From positions 1 through 64,000 of the forward strand of contig CAWKDW010000016.1 in the NCBI GenBank assembly GCA_963848475.1: DNA of 64,000 bases, written 5' to 3'. Below are positions 1 through 8,410 of the stretch, in pieces. This DNA is from Solirubrobacter sp963848475 (GTDB lineage: Bacteria; Actinomycetota; Thermoleophilia; Solirubrobacterales; Solirubrobacteraceae). Positions within the stretch are counted from its first letter, which is position 1. Every line of letters starts with the position of its first letter. Below the pieces are notes generated by a model. The model was not told where the DNA came from. It did not search any database and was given only the letters and a program-made list of their open reading frames with translations. Made by a program: the position numbers and the translations under genes.

Positions 1-16
1 GACCTGACGGCGAACC

Positions 17-475
17 TCACCCGCCGAGACCGTCGGCGTGCGCCTTCAGCGCGTGGAGGGTGCGCGCATTCTCGCGTTTGAACCCGAGCACGATCAGCGG
101 CTGGGCGACGCGCAGCGAACGCGGGATCTCGAACGTGACGACTCGGCCGACGTGCGTCGACGCACCCACGGGGGTCAGCGTGAGTCGGAGGACGACGTCG
201 ATCGTTCCAAGGCCGAACTTCAGCGTCATCGGTTGATGGAACGTGACCCGCGTCGGTCGCTCGAGCTCGGTCACCGTGCCGTTGCGCACGCCGAGCGGGC
301 CTGGCTCACGGTAGGTGGTGCCGAGCACCACCGGGTTCGACGAGACGCCGTGGGTGCCGCGAAAGGCTGAGGACTTGTCGAGCCAGTGCGGTTGGCCGTC
401 GAAGTCGAGGATCGTGTCGAAGACCTTCTCCGCCGGGCAGTCGATATCGGCTTCGGACGTCAGGGAAAGGCTCAT
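17..475 (-). CDS. SRPBCC (polyketide cyclase/START-like) family protein
   Basis: A 152-residue protein that appears to be a single helix-grip (SRPBCC) domain, a fold that binds hydrophobic ligands in a central cavity. The opening (SLTSEADIDCPAEKVFDTILDFDGQPHW) has the usual strand, then 'P.E.VF..I.D....W' helix; the end is the long C-terminal helix (NARTLHALKAHADG). I chose the ATG at 475 because the residues upstream in the same frame are Pro/Arg-rich and unlike the family. It diverges from the hydrolase at 537 across 61 bp, so the two may share a control region. The ligand cannot be told from sequence; family assignment is fairly secure. Confidence 0.75.
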   Translation of the reverse strand: MSLSLTSEADIDCPAEKVFDTILDFDGQPHWLDKSSAFRGTHGVSSNPVVLGTTYREPGPLGVRNGTVTELERPTRVTFHQPMTLKFGLGTIDVVLRLTLTPVGASTHVGRVVTFEIPRSLRVAQPLIVLGFKRENARTLHALKAHADGLGG

Positions 476-536
476 GGGTGCGGGCGGGGCTCGCCGCCTT
501 GACGCCGGTCGGGCGGGTCCATAGCGTCCCACAAAC

Positions 537-1580
537 GTGGCCGCGGGCGCGACGCACACCGACGAGACGTTCCCGCTGCCCACGGCGGACGGGGTCCCGT
601 GCTTTCTCACCCACGTGCACGGGCCGCGGAAGCCGACGAAGGGCCCCGTGATGCTCGTCCACGGCGTCGGCGTGCGCAACGAGATCTGGCGCCCGCCGAA
701 CCCCTACACGCTCGTCGACGCGCTGCACGACGCCGGCTACGACGTCTGGATGGAGAACTGGCGCGCGAGCATGGACGTGCCGAACAACACGTGGACGCTC
801 GATCAGGCCGCGGTGCTCGACCACCCGCTCGCCGTCAAGATCGTCCTCGAGCAGACCGGCGCGAGCTCGCTCCAGGCGATCACGCACTGCCAGGGCTCGA
901 CCAGCTTCATGATGTCCGCCTGCGCCGGCCTCATACCCGAGGTGCGCACGGTCGTCGCCAGCGCGGTGTCGCTGCACCCCGTGGTCCCCACGATCGCCGC
1001 CCTCAAGCTCAAGTACGTCGTGCCGCAGGTGTCTCGGCTGCTGGGGTACCTGGACCCGCAATGGGGTCACACAGGGGCGCCGTGGGTGCTGCCGAAGCTG
1101 CTCACCGCCTACTGCAATCTCTCCCGCCGCCATTGCACGAACGGCGTCTGCAAGGTCTCGAGCTTCATGTTCGGCTCCGGCGACCCCACCTTGTGGACGC
1201 ACGAGCAGCTCACGGCACAGACGCACGAGTGGACCAAGGACGAGTTCGGCCCGGCGCCGCTGACGTTCTTCCGTCAGATCTCCGAGTGCGTGCAGCACGG
1301 GCATCTCATCAGCGTCGACGGTCGCCCGGAGCTGCCGTCGAACTTCGTCGCCCAGCGGCCGCAGACCGACGCGCGCTTCTCGTTCATCACCGGCGGCCTG
1401 AACAACTGCTTCCTGCCGGCCAGCCAGCAGCGCACGTTCGAGTGGTTCGAGGGCTTTGAGCCGGGGCGCCACTCGCTGCACATCGTCCCCGGCTACGGAC
1501 ACCTCGACGTCTTCCTCGGCAAGCACGCCGACAAGGACTGGTTCCCGCTCATCGTCGGTGAGCTGGACAAGCCGGCGTGA
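537..1580 (+). CDS. alpha/beta hydrolase with Cys nucleophile elbow (cholesterol-oxidase-associated type)
   Basis: A 347-residue alpha/beta-hydrolase with no signal peptide. Visible motifs are the oxyanion loop VHGVG (about residues 41-45), the core DVWMENWRAS and the nucleophile elbow T-H-C-Q-G, where Cys replaces the usual Ser. The last motif, GYGHLDVF near the C-terminus, supplies the catalytic His. This arrangement (ENWRAS, HCQGS, SLHPVVP) is what I recall from hydrolase domains fused to or beside GMC cholesterol oxidases; that link is from memory. The start is a GTG at 537. It ends 3 bp from the convergent catalase-like gene. The substrate (perhaps a sterol or lipid ester) is unknown. 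Confidence 0.75.
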   Translation: MAAGATHTDETFPLPTADGVPCFLTHVHGPRKPTKGPVMLVHGVGVRNEIWRPPNPYTLVDALHDAGYDVWMENWRASMDVPNNTWTLDQAAVLDHPLAVKIVLEQTGASSLQAITHCQGSTSFMMSACAGLIPEVRTVVASAVSLHPVVPTIAALKLKYVVPQVSRLLGYLDPQWGHTGAPWVLPKLLTAYCNLSRRHCTNGVCKVSSFMFGSGDPTLWTHEQLTAQTHEWTKDEFGPAPLTFFRQISECVQHGHLISVDGRPELPSNFVAQRPQTDARFSFITGGLNNCFLPASQQRTFEWFEGFEPGRHSLHIVPGYGHLDVFLGKHADKDWFPLIVGELDKPA

Positions 1581-1583
1581 CGC

Positions 1584-2561
1584 TCAGCCGGGGGTGATCT
1601 CCGGCCTCGTCTCGCCGGTCCGGCGGCGGTGGGACTCGGTGTACGCGTGCGAGCGGAAGTGCAGCAGCGGGTCGGCCGACGGCTCGATGCCGGGCGGCAC
1701 GTTCAGCGGGTCGAAGACGAAGCCCTCGACGAGCGCTTGGTCTTCATGCGGACGGTCGACGGTCAGCCGCCCCGCCACGACCAGCGGCCGATCCTCCGGC
1801 CACAGCTTCGTGACGTCGTCGGTCGGGTCCCCGGGCTCGCCGAGCTGAAAGACGAGCTCCCAGGCGACCGGCCCGCGGTGCACGCGCCGCCGCATCTCCG
1901 AGACCAGGTACTGCGGGGGCAGCATCTTGTCGTGCTCCTTCGCCATCGAGGCGATCCCGGCGACGGGCATCCAGCGGAAACGGAAGGCCTGCCGGGCGCC
2001 ACGCGCGTCGATCGCGTAGAAGGCATGCAAGCCGTTGAAGCGCGTCGTGGCGAAGCTCAGCGTCGGCTTCAGCGTCGCCGCGGTCACGACGCCTCCGAAG
2101 GCGTTGGGGTGGCGAGCCACGAGCGCCGCCAATCGCAGCGGGTTCGGCAGCCCGCCGGGCAGCGTCCGTTGCGCCTCGATCAGCGCCTTGAAGCCGTCCG
2201 GTGTGCTCGCGGCGAACTTCTCCAGGCTCAGCGCTCCGGAGGTGGTGTTGCCGCCGGAAGGCAATTCGAAGCGCACCGCCATCCCGAGCCCGTTGCCGAG
2301 CGTCGCGCTCTTGCGGTCTGCCATATACGGGCTCACGCCGCCGTTGGAGAGCCGGACCACGGTCTCGATCGGCTCACCCTGGAGGTGCTCGGCCGTCGTC
2401 AGCGCGGCGGCCTCGGCGGTCGCCTCGAAGCGTCCGCGGAAGGCCACGCCGCGCGCATGGGCGCGACGGAAACCGGGGACGCCTCCGCCCACCTCCTCCA
2501 TCACGTCGAGCACGCGCTTCACCCGCCGCGGGCCGCCGAGCTCGTCCGGGTCCTGGCTCAC
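1584..2561 (-). CDS. catalase-related (SrpA-like) haem peroxidase
   Basis: A 325-residue protein of the small catalase-like family, shorter than classical catalases (about 480-500). The distal side is recognisable as RRAHARGVAFRGRFE (residues 33-47), with the His expected over the haem. The proximal segment near the end, HFRSHAYTESHRR, matches the catalase R-x-x-x-Y signature that supplies the Tyr haem ligand. The core FRFRWMPV and the substrate-channel segment LSNGG are also family-like. It probably uses organic peroxide or H2O2. There is no signal peptide, so a cytoplasmic role is likely. It is convergent with the hydrolase (3-bp gap) and shares a strand with the SDR gene 41 bp upstream. 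Confidence 0.8.
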   Translation of the reverse strand: MSQDPDELGGPRRVKRVLDVMEEVGGGVPGFRRAHARGVAFRGRFEATAEAAALTTAEHLQGEPIETVVRLSNGGVSPYMADRKSATLGNGLGMAVRFELPSGGNTTSGALSLEKFAASTPDGFKALIEAQRTLPGGLPNPLRLAALVARHPNAFGGVVTAATLKPTLSFATTRFNGLHAFYAIDARGARQAFRFRWMPVAGIASMAKEHDKMLPPQYLVSEMRRRVHRGPVAWELVFQLGEPGDPTDDVTKLWPEDRPLVVAGRLTVDRPHEDQALVEGFVFDPLNVPPGIEPSADPLLHFRSHAYTESHRRRTGETRPEITPG

Positions 2562-2602
2562 GGCGTAGATCCTCCTCCGCCGTTGAGTGGCGAGTCAAGC
2601 GG

Positions 2603-3331
2603 CTAGCGACCGCCCGCGACGCGCAGGATCGCGCCGGTGACGTAGGAGGCATCGTCGCCGAGCAGCCAGGCGACGGCGGCGGCGATCTCCTCGGGCTCGC
2701 CGGCGCGGCCGAGCGGCGTCTGCGCGCCGATCCGCGCCGGGCGCTCGGGGTCGAGATGGATCTCGGTCCAGACGGCGCCGGGCGCGACGGCGTTGACGCG
2801 GATGCCGTCCGGGCCGAGCTCCTTGGACAGGCCGATCGTGATCGCGTCGACCGCCGCCTTCGAGCCCGCGTAGTGCACGTACTCCCCCGGGCCGCCGAGC
2901 GTCGCCGCTCCCGAGGAGAGGTTGACGATGGCGCCGCCGCCCGCCGCGGCCATGACCTGCGCGGCGCGGCGGGCGCACAGCAGGACGCCGACGACGTTGA
3001 CGGCGAAGACCCGCGGCAACTCGTCGACGTCGATGTCCATGAGCTTGCCGACCGGGCCGGTGATGCCGGCGTTGTTGACCAGCCCGGTGACCGTGCCGAG
3101 TTCCGCGGCGGCCGCGAACAGCGCGTCGACATCGCTCGCCTCGGCGACGTCGGCCTCGACGGTCAGGCAGCGCGCGCCGGTCTCGAGCACCGCCGCCTCG
3201 CTCGCACGCGCACGCGCGGAGTCGGAGCGGTAGGCGAGCACGATGTCGTGACCGTCGGCGGCGAGCCGGCGGCAGATCGCGGCGCCGATGCCGCGGCCGC
3301 CGCCGGTCACCACGGTCAGCGGCCGCGCCAC
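2603..3331 (-). CDS. SDR-family NAD(P)-dependent oxidoreductase
   Basis: A 242-residue classical short-chain dehydrogenase. The Rossmann glycine motif TGGGRGIG sits at the N-terminus (TVVTGGGRGIGAAIC), followed by VEADV, NNAG (VNNAGITG) and the catalytic Ser-Tyr-Lys set as NLSSG, then Y-x-x-S-K (YVHYAGSKAA). The end has the PGAVWTEI and GEPEEIAAAVAWLLGDDASYVTG signatures, typical of 3-ketoacyl-ACP-reductase-like SDRs. The start is GTG at 3331, whose first base is also the last base of the upstream gene's TAG stop (TAGTG), so the two are translationally coupled. The substrate is unknown. Confidence 0.9.
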   Translation of the reverse strand: MARPLTVVTGGGRGIGAAICRRLAADGHDIVLAYRSDSARARASEAAVLETGARCLTVEADVAEASDVDALFAAAAELGTVTGLVNNAGITGPVGKLMDIDVDELPRVFAVNVVGVLLCARRAAQVMAAAGGGAIVNLSSGAATLGGPGEYVHYAGSKAAVDAITIGLSKELGPDGIRVNAVAPGAVWTEIHLDPERPARIGAQTPLGRAGEPEEIAAAVAWLLGDDASYVTGAILRVAGGR

Positions 3332-4182
3332 TACAGCGCCGCCGCCAGCAGCTCCCGGACCGTCCCGGGAACCCGCCCGGTGAGCCGCTCGACGACATCG
3401 GTCCGGGCGCTCAGCGCGCCACTTCGCGTCGCGGCGCCGAACGTCGCATAGATCTCGGCCATCGCGGCGGGCATCCCCGCGTGCTCGACCAGCCCCGCGG
3501 CGTACGTGGCGTCGTCGACCTGGACGACCTCCACGGGTTTGCCGCCGAACTCGGAGTAGAGCGCCGCGAGATCGGCGGCCGACAGCGCCTCGGGTCCCGT
3601 GACGTCGTAGGCCTGGCCGTCGTGTCCGTCGCCCAGCAGCACGGCCGCGGCCACCCGTGCGCAGTCCTCGCGCGTCACATAGGCGGTGCGGCCGTCGCCG
3701 GCGTTCGTCACCAGCTGACCGGTGGCCAGCGCGGCCGCCGCGCCGCGCGGCTGCAGGTCCGCGTAGATGCTGTTGCGCAGGAACGTCCACGCGACGCCGC
3801 TCGCCCGCATCGCCTCCTCGGTCTGGAGATGTTCGGCCGCGACCGCCGACGGATTCTCAGGCCCGGGATTGACGATCGACGTGTAGGCGATCGCTCCCAC
3901 GCCGGCCCGTACCGCGGCGCCGATCGCCGCGATGTGCTGCGGGACGCGCGCGCCGATCGTCGGCAGGCTGACGAGCAACAGGCGCGAACCGCCCGCGAAG
4001 GCGGCGTCGAGCGAGGCGGGGTCGTCGAAGTCGGCGCGGCGCACGTCGCCGCCCAGGCCCGAGAGCGTCTCGGGCGTGCGCGTGACGAGGATGACGTCGG
4101 AGGTCTGCTCGACGACGAGTTCTGCGACGCGCCGGCCGAGCTGGCCCGACGCTCCGGTGATGACGAGGCTCATGTCCTGCAT
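3331..4182 (-). CDS. NmrA-like / atypical SDR NAD(P)-binding protein (quinone oxidoreductase 2-like)
   Basis: A 283-residue single-domain Rossmann protein opening with VITGASGQLGRRV, the atypical-SDR 'GATGxxG' variant. Further family marks are RADFDDPASLDAAFAG, LLLVSLP and the 'YTSIVNP ... HLQTEEAMRASGVAWTFLRNSIYAD' segment typical of QorB/NmrA-like quinone reductases or redox sensors. It lacks the SDR catalytic Tyr-x-x-x-Lys in the usual place. It probably reduces small quinones with NADPH or senses the NAD(P)/NAD(P)H state. The start at 4182 (MQDMSLV) could instead be the Met three codons later. It is coupled by a 1-bp overlap to the SDR downstream. Confidence 0.85.
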   Translation of the reverse strand: MQDMSLVITGASGQLGRRVAELVVEQTSDVILVTRTPETLSGLGGDVRRADFDDPASLDAAFAGGSRLLLVSLPTIGARVPQHIAAIGAAVRAGVGAIAYTSIVNPGPENPSAVAAEHLQTEEAMRASGVAWTFLRNSIYADLQPRGAAAALATGQLVTNAGDGRTAYVTREDCARVAAAVLLGDGHDGQAYDVTGPEALSAADLAALYSEFGGKPVEVVQVDDATYAAGLVEHAGMPAAMAEIYATFGAATRSGALSARTDVVERLTGRVPGTVRELLAAAL

Positions 4183-4210
4183 GCTCGCACCGCGGGCGCC
4201 TCAGGAGCCC

Positions 4211-4594
4211 TTAGAGCGGGTTGGCGGTCACCAGCACCGAGTCGCGCTTCTTGTGCGCGCGCTCATAGGCCAGCACCGTCTCGAGGCGCTCGGGAGTCGC
4301 GCCGCGCAGCGCGCTGCCGATCTCGGTCCTGCTCAGGGCGTCGTAGCCGGGCCACGGCTCGTCGCCCTGAAGCGCGGCGATGCGCTCCAGAACCTCGGCG
4401 CGATTCTGATGGTCGCGCTCGTGCGCGGCGAGCCGGTTGAGGTCGCCCTGGGAGACGTCGCCCATGCGGGCCATCACCTGCTCCGTGCTGAGCGCGTCGT
4501 ACCCCTTCGCCGCAGGGTTGGCGCGAACCGCGGCAGGCGCCGGCGCGGGCGCGGGCGCCCGCTTTCGCGTCAGCCGTTCGAGGAAGCCACTCAC
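4211..4594 (-). CDS. small hypothetical protein with two YD-L...YE.H..R..VL repeats
   Basis: A 127-residue protein of unknown function. After a basic, Ala/Pro-rich N-terminus (RKRAPAPAPAPAAVR) it has two copies of a ~40-residue motif. Copy one runs GYDALSTEQVMARM ... LAAHERDHQNRAEVLERI; copy two runs GYDALSRTEIGSALR ... VLAYERAHKKRDSVL. Each predicts as a helical pair with conserved Tyr-Asp, Glu-Arg and Arg. I recall similar repeats in small actinobacterial proteins and in tails of membrane-associated proteins, but no function is known to me. The start is GTG at 4594, overlapping the stop of the upstream small gene by 4 bp (GTGA). Confidence 0.7.
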   Translation of the reverse strand: MSGFLERLTRKRAPAPAPAPAAVRANPAAKGYDALSTEQVMARMGDVSQGDLNRLAAHERDHQNRAEVLERIAALQGDEPWPGYDALSRTEIGSALRGATPERLETVLAYERAHKKRDSVLVTANPL

Positions 4595-4773
4595 GCGGCG
4601 GCCTTCAGATGCACCGGCTCAGGCGTCACGGCACCTGAGAGGCAGCGGACCTCGCCGTGGACACGGCTCTGGAGGCGCCGGTCACGCTCCGCCTCGGTCG
4701 CGCCGAGCATGTGGCGCGTGAACAGCGGCGTCGGAAGTGCGACGACCGGTCGGAGCTGGATGGCGGCGCTCAT
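4591..4773 (-). CDS. small hypothetical protein, coupled to downstream gene
   Basis: A 60-residue open frame with a strong ribosome binding site (AGAGGAGG, 7 bases before the ATG at 4773) and a 4-bp GTGA overlap with the next gene. Both points argue it is translated. The sequence (ATEAERDRRLQSRVHGEVRCLSG in the middle) has no motif I recognise, no signal peptide and no membrane segment. The arrangement suggests a two-gene unit making two small soluble proteins. The roughly 190 bp upstream, to the end of the MMPL gene, holds nothing else I can name. Confidence 0.5.
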   Translation of the reverse strand: MSAAIQLRPVVALPTPLFTRHMLGATEAERDRRLQSRVHGEVRCLSGAVTPEPVHLKAAA

Positions 4774-4960
4774 GGCGCGCCTCCTCTGGGTTAGGGCGAG
4801 CGGCCCAGCGGGCCGCATCGCTCAACCACACTAGCGGGGGGCCTGTGGGCGGCAGCCCGGCAGGTCCCACCCTGCAGCGCGACTTCGCCTCCGGGTCGTC
4901 CGGCAGCGGAGTGGGGAAGCCGCGCGGCTGGACTTCGCGGGCTGCTCGCAAGGGGTGAAG

Positions 4961-7141
4961 CTATACCGCGACCGGCTCCTCCTCGCGCTGCGGCTCCGGC
5001 TTGTCGATGCTCTCGACGAGGTGACCCTCGAGCGAGACGTTCGGGAGGATCCTGTCCATCCACTTCGGCAGCCACCAGGCGTGATCGCCGAGCAGGGTCA
5101 CGACCGCCGGGGCGATCACGAGGCGCACGAACAGCACGTCGATCAGCACCGCCAAGCCCAGGCCGAGGCCGAACATCTTGGCGATCACATCGGGCTGGGT
5201 GACGAAGGCCAGGAAGACCGAGGCCATGATCAGACCGGCGAACAGGATCACCTTCCCGATGCGCGAGAGCCCGTGGATCACGCTCTCGCGCGGCCGGTCG
5301 CCCTCGTTGTAGGCCTCGTGGATGCGGGAGAGCAGGAAGACGTTGTAATCCATGCTCAAGCCGAAAAGGATCGCGAACATCATCACCGGGATGAACGACA
5401 CGATCGGCACGCCGGAGTCCACGCCGAGCAGGCTCGCGCCGATGCCCTCCTGGAAGACGGCGACCACGACGCCGTAGGCGGCGCCCACGGAGAGCAGGTT
5501 GAACAGGGCGCTCACGAGTGGGATCCAGAGCGAACGGAAGGCCATGATCAACAGCAGCACCGACAGGCCGATGACGACACCGATGAACAGCGGCAGCCGC
5601 GACGCGACCTTCGAGGAGAAGTCCTCGAAGCCCGCGGTGTTGCCGCCGACGTAGACCTTCAACGGCGTGCCGGCGACGGCGGCCGGAATCACGTTCTCGC
5701 GCAACCTGGCGAGCAGGTCGCTGGTGCGCTCGTCCTGCGGTGCGGTCTTGGGGATCGCGATCACGGTCGCCATCTCGCCGTCCTGGCTGACCTGCGCCGG
5801 CAGCGCCGCCGCCACACCGGGCGTGGCGGCGACGGCCTTCTGAAGGTTCTCAAGCTGCGCCTGCGTCGCGTCCTCGCCCTTCGGGATGTCGACCGCGAGC
5901 AGGAACGGGCCGTTGGAGCCGGGGCCGAACGCTCCGCTCAGGCGGTCATACGCGATCCGCTGCAGCTTGGACTCGGGCTGGTTGCCATCGTCGGGCTGGC
6001 CGAGGCGCAACTGCGTGACCGGTGCGGCGAAGATCAGCAGGATGAGCACGCCGAGGCTGATCGAGACCCAAGGCTTCGAGGTCACGATCTCGCCCCAGCG
6101 GGCGAAGGCCGGGGACGGCAGGACGTGCTCGGGCTTCTTGGGCTCCAGCCGGCGCCCGAAAGCCCCGATCATGATCGGCAGGATCGTCAGCGCCGAGACG
6201 ACGACGGCGCCGACCGCGATCGCCGCCGCGATGCCGAGCTTGCCGATGAACGGGATGCCGATCACGAGCAGGCCCGCGATCGCGAGCATCACGACCAGGC
6301 CGGCGGCGACGACCGAGGCGCCCGAGGTCGCCGCGGATTTGGCCGACGCGTCGCGGCGGCTGTCGCCGGCCGCGATCTGCTCGCGGTATCTGCCGATGAT
6401 CAGCAGCGCGTAGTCGATGCCGGCGCCGAGACCGAGCATCATCGCGATCACCGACGCGAACGCCGGCAGGCCGAGCGGCGCGGCGAGCGCGACCAGCAGG
6501 ATCTGGCCGACCGCCACGCCGATCAGGGCGCCGATCAGCGTCGCCGCCATCGCCGCCAGCGAGCGGAACAGGACCGTCAACAGGATCAGCGCGATGAAGA
6601 CGCCCACGAGCTCGCCGATCGGCGCGTCCTGTTCGGAGCCGACGTCGATCAGCATGCCGCGGGCGGCGAAGTCGACACCGCTCTGCTCGACGCTCTCGCC
6701 GGCCGCGATCAGCGCCTCGCCGTCGGGCTTCTCGACCGCGCTCGGGTCGAGGTCGTAGCGCACGTCGACCGACGCCAGGCGCCCGTCGGGCGACAGCGAA
6801 CCGCCCTCGGCGAACGGGTCGGCGACCGAGACCACGTGGTCGAGGGCCTTGACCTTGGCCAGCGTCGCCTCGATCGCGGCCTGGTTCTCGGGATCGGTGA
6901 CCTTGCCGTCCTCGACGCTGAAGACGAGCGTCGAATCGGCGCCCGCGAGCGCCGGGCTGTGCGCCTTGAAGAGGTCGATCGCCTGCTGGGTCTCGGTGCC
7001 GGGCGCCGAGAAGTCGTCGGCGGCCTCACCGCCCGCGCCCGCGGCGATCACCAGCACGATGAGTACGAGCAAGGCAGCGACGGCGCTGCGCTTCCAGTGT
7101 TCGGTCAAGTTGCGCGCGAGGCGCGCCAGCAGCAGTGACAT
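4961..7141 (-). CDS. MMPL/RND-family transporter
   Basis: A 726-residue polytopic membrane protein with the MMPL layout. It has one N-terminal membrane helix (about residues 17-37), a ~150-residue extracytoplasmic loop, a five-helix bundle, a second loop, then a second six-helix bundle and a short cytoplasmic tail (KPEPQREEEPVAV). Both bundles carry the RND proton-relay signature with an Asp-Tyr pair: GLGAGIDYALLIIGRYREQ in the first and GLSMDYNVFLLSRIHEAY in the second. The family exports lipids, siderophores or drugs using the proton gradient. The ATG at 7141 has a GGAG site. It is 48 bp downstream of the MFS gene on the same strand; the cargo is unknown. Confidence 0.9.
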   Translation of the reverse strand: MSLLLARLARNLTEHWKRSAVAALLVLIVLVIAAGAGGEAADDFSAPGTETQQAIDLFKAHSPALAGADSTLVFSVEDGKVTDPENQAAIEATLAKVKALDHVVSVADPFAEGGSLSPDGRLASVDVRYDLDPSAVEKPDGEALIAAGESVEQSGVDFAARGMLIDVGSEQDAPIGELVGVFIALILLTVLFRSLAAMAATLIGALIGVAVGQILLVALAAPLGLPAFASVIAMMLGLGAGIDYALLIIGRYREQIAAGDSRRDASAKSAATSGASVVAAGLVVMLAIAGLLVIGIPFIGKLGIAAAIAVGAVVVSALTILPIMIGAFGRRLEPKKPEHVLPSPAFARWGEIVTSKPWVSISLGVLILLIFAAPVTQLRLGQPDDGNQPESKLQRIAYDRLSGAFGPGSNGPFLLAVDIPKGEDATQAQLENLQKAVAATPGVAAALPAQVSQDGEMATVIAIPKTAPQDERTSDLLARLRENVIPAAVAGTPLKVYVGGNTAGFEDFSSKVASRLPLFIGVVIGLSVLLLIMAFRSLWIPLVSALFNLLSVGAAYGVVVAVFQEGIGASLLGVDSGVPIVSFIPVMMFAILFGLSMDYNVFLLSRIHEAYNEGDRPRESVIHGLSRIGKVILFAGLIMASVFLAFVTQPDVIAKMFGLGLGLAVLIDVLFVRLVIAPAVVTLLGDHAWWLPKWMDRILPNVSLEGHLVESIDKPEPQREEEPVAV

Positions 7142-7189
7142 CTGATCTCCGGGAGAGCGAAAAGCGATTGGGGAGGCGTCACAGCGTAC

Positions 7190-8410
7190 TCATGAGACGG
7201 CGGGCCGCGGTGCCCGCCTCGGCGCCAACCAGAGCACCGGCGCGACCACGATCGCGGTCGCGCCGATGGCCAGCGCCGCGACGCCGATCGAGTCCAGCGC
7301 GTAGCCGCCGAGCAGCGCGAGGCTCGCTCCGAGCAGCGCTGAGAGGAGGTCGTTGAAGCCGATCAGCTTGCCTCGCTCGGACGCGCTGGTCAGATCGACG
7401 AGCTGCGCCGTGGCGGCCACGAACGAGAGGTTCCAGCCGACGCCGAGACCGAACAGCAGTACGGCGGTCGCAAAGACGGTGTCGAAGAACATCAGCCCGA
7501 ACGTCGAGCACGCCATCACCAGCAACCCGCCGGCCAGCGCCGGTCCGCGGCCGATCCGGTCGATCAGCGAGCCGACGAAGAGCACGAGCGCGTACATGCC
7601 GAGCACATGGGCCCCGATCACGGGGAAGACGCTCGACTGCGCGTGGTGATGATGTTCGACGACGACGTAGCCGCTGAGGTTCATGACCGAGACCATCACG
7701 CCGAAGCTCGCCAGCGCGGCGAGCATCGCCGGCCGCACGCCGGGGCGGCGCAGGATCTCCCGCAGCGGCGCGGCGGGCGGCGCCGGGCCCTCGAGCGAGT
7801 CGGCCGCGATCCGTTCGGCGATCACCTTCGGATCAGGACGTACGAGCAGGACGAGAACGAGCGCGATCAGGCTGATGCCCGCGGCCGCCAGCCACGGAAC
7901 GGTGAGCGCCGCGGCGTCGAGCTCGCGCCCGGCGAACAGCGGCCCGAACACCGCAGGGCCGAGGATCGCGCCGAAGACGGCGCCGAAGAGGACGTAGGAG
8001 ATGCCCCGCGCGCGGCGCTCGGGCGGATACATGTCGCCGGCCGCGGTCCGGATCAGCAGCGCGATCCCGCTGGCCGCGCCAGTGACCGCGAACCCCGCGA
8101 TCACGGCGACCGTCGAGCCGATGTTGGTGGCCAGCGCCGTCAGTGTGCAGCCGGCGCAGGCGAGCAGATAGCCGCCGGCGATCACCGGCCTGCGCCCGAT
8201 GCGGTCCATCAGCCGCCCGGCGGGCACCGCCGCGAGCCCCGACGCGATCAGGAAGATCGCGGGTCCGAGCCCGAGCAGCCCTTCGACGCCCGTGACGAGC
8301 ACGAAGGTCAACGACGAGACCGCGGCGACGAGCTGCAGCACCGACGAGTACACGGCCATCGCTCCCGCGAGCAGCAGCGTGTTGCGGCGGACCGGAAACT
8401 CGGGGGTCAC
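7190..8410 (-). CDS. MFS transporter
   Basis: A 406-residue major facilitator with about 12 predicted membrane helices. The loop 2-3 signature appears as GRLMDRIGRRPVI (about residues 65-77) and is repeated in the second half as GSLIDRIGRGPALAGG. The stretch HHHHAQS around the middle (residue ~257) is an unusual His-rich loop. It starts with GTG at 8410, overlapping the stop of the upstream lyase by 4 bp (GTGA), so it belongs to the same transcription unit as the lyase and deacylase. It may import their amino-acid substrate or export a product; direction and substrate are inference. Confidence 0.88.
   Translation of the reverse strand: MTPEFPVRRNTLLLAGAMAVYSSVLQLVAAVSSLTFVLVTGVEGLLGLGPAIFLIASGLAAVPAGRLMDRIGRRPVIAGGYLLACAGCTLTALATNIGSTVAVIAGFAVTGAASGIALLIRTAAGDMYPPERRARGISYVLFGAVFGAILGPAVFGPLFAGRELDAAALTVPWLAAAGISLIALVLVLLVRPDPKVIAERIAADSLEGPAPPAAPLREILRRPGVRPAMLAALASFGVMVSVMNLSGYVVVEHHHHAQSSVFPVIGAHVLGMYALVLFVGSLIDRIGRGPALAGGLLVMACSTFGLMFFDTVFATAVLLFGLGVGWNLSFVAATAQLVDLTSASERGKLIGFNDLLSALLGASLALLGGYALDSIGVAALAIGATAIVVAPVLWLAPRRAPRPAVS

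Noticed and set aside
4955..7138. A long open plus-strand frame (about 727 codons) opposite the MMPL gene
   Set aside because: It is the antisense of a well-supported transporter. The translation is Asp/Arg/His-rich low-complexity sequence caused by high GC, with no motif.
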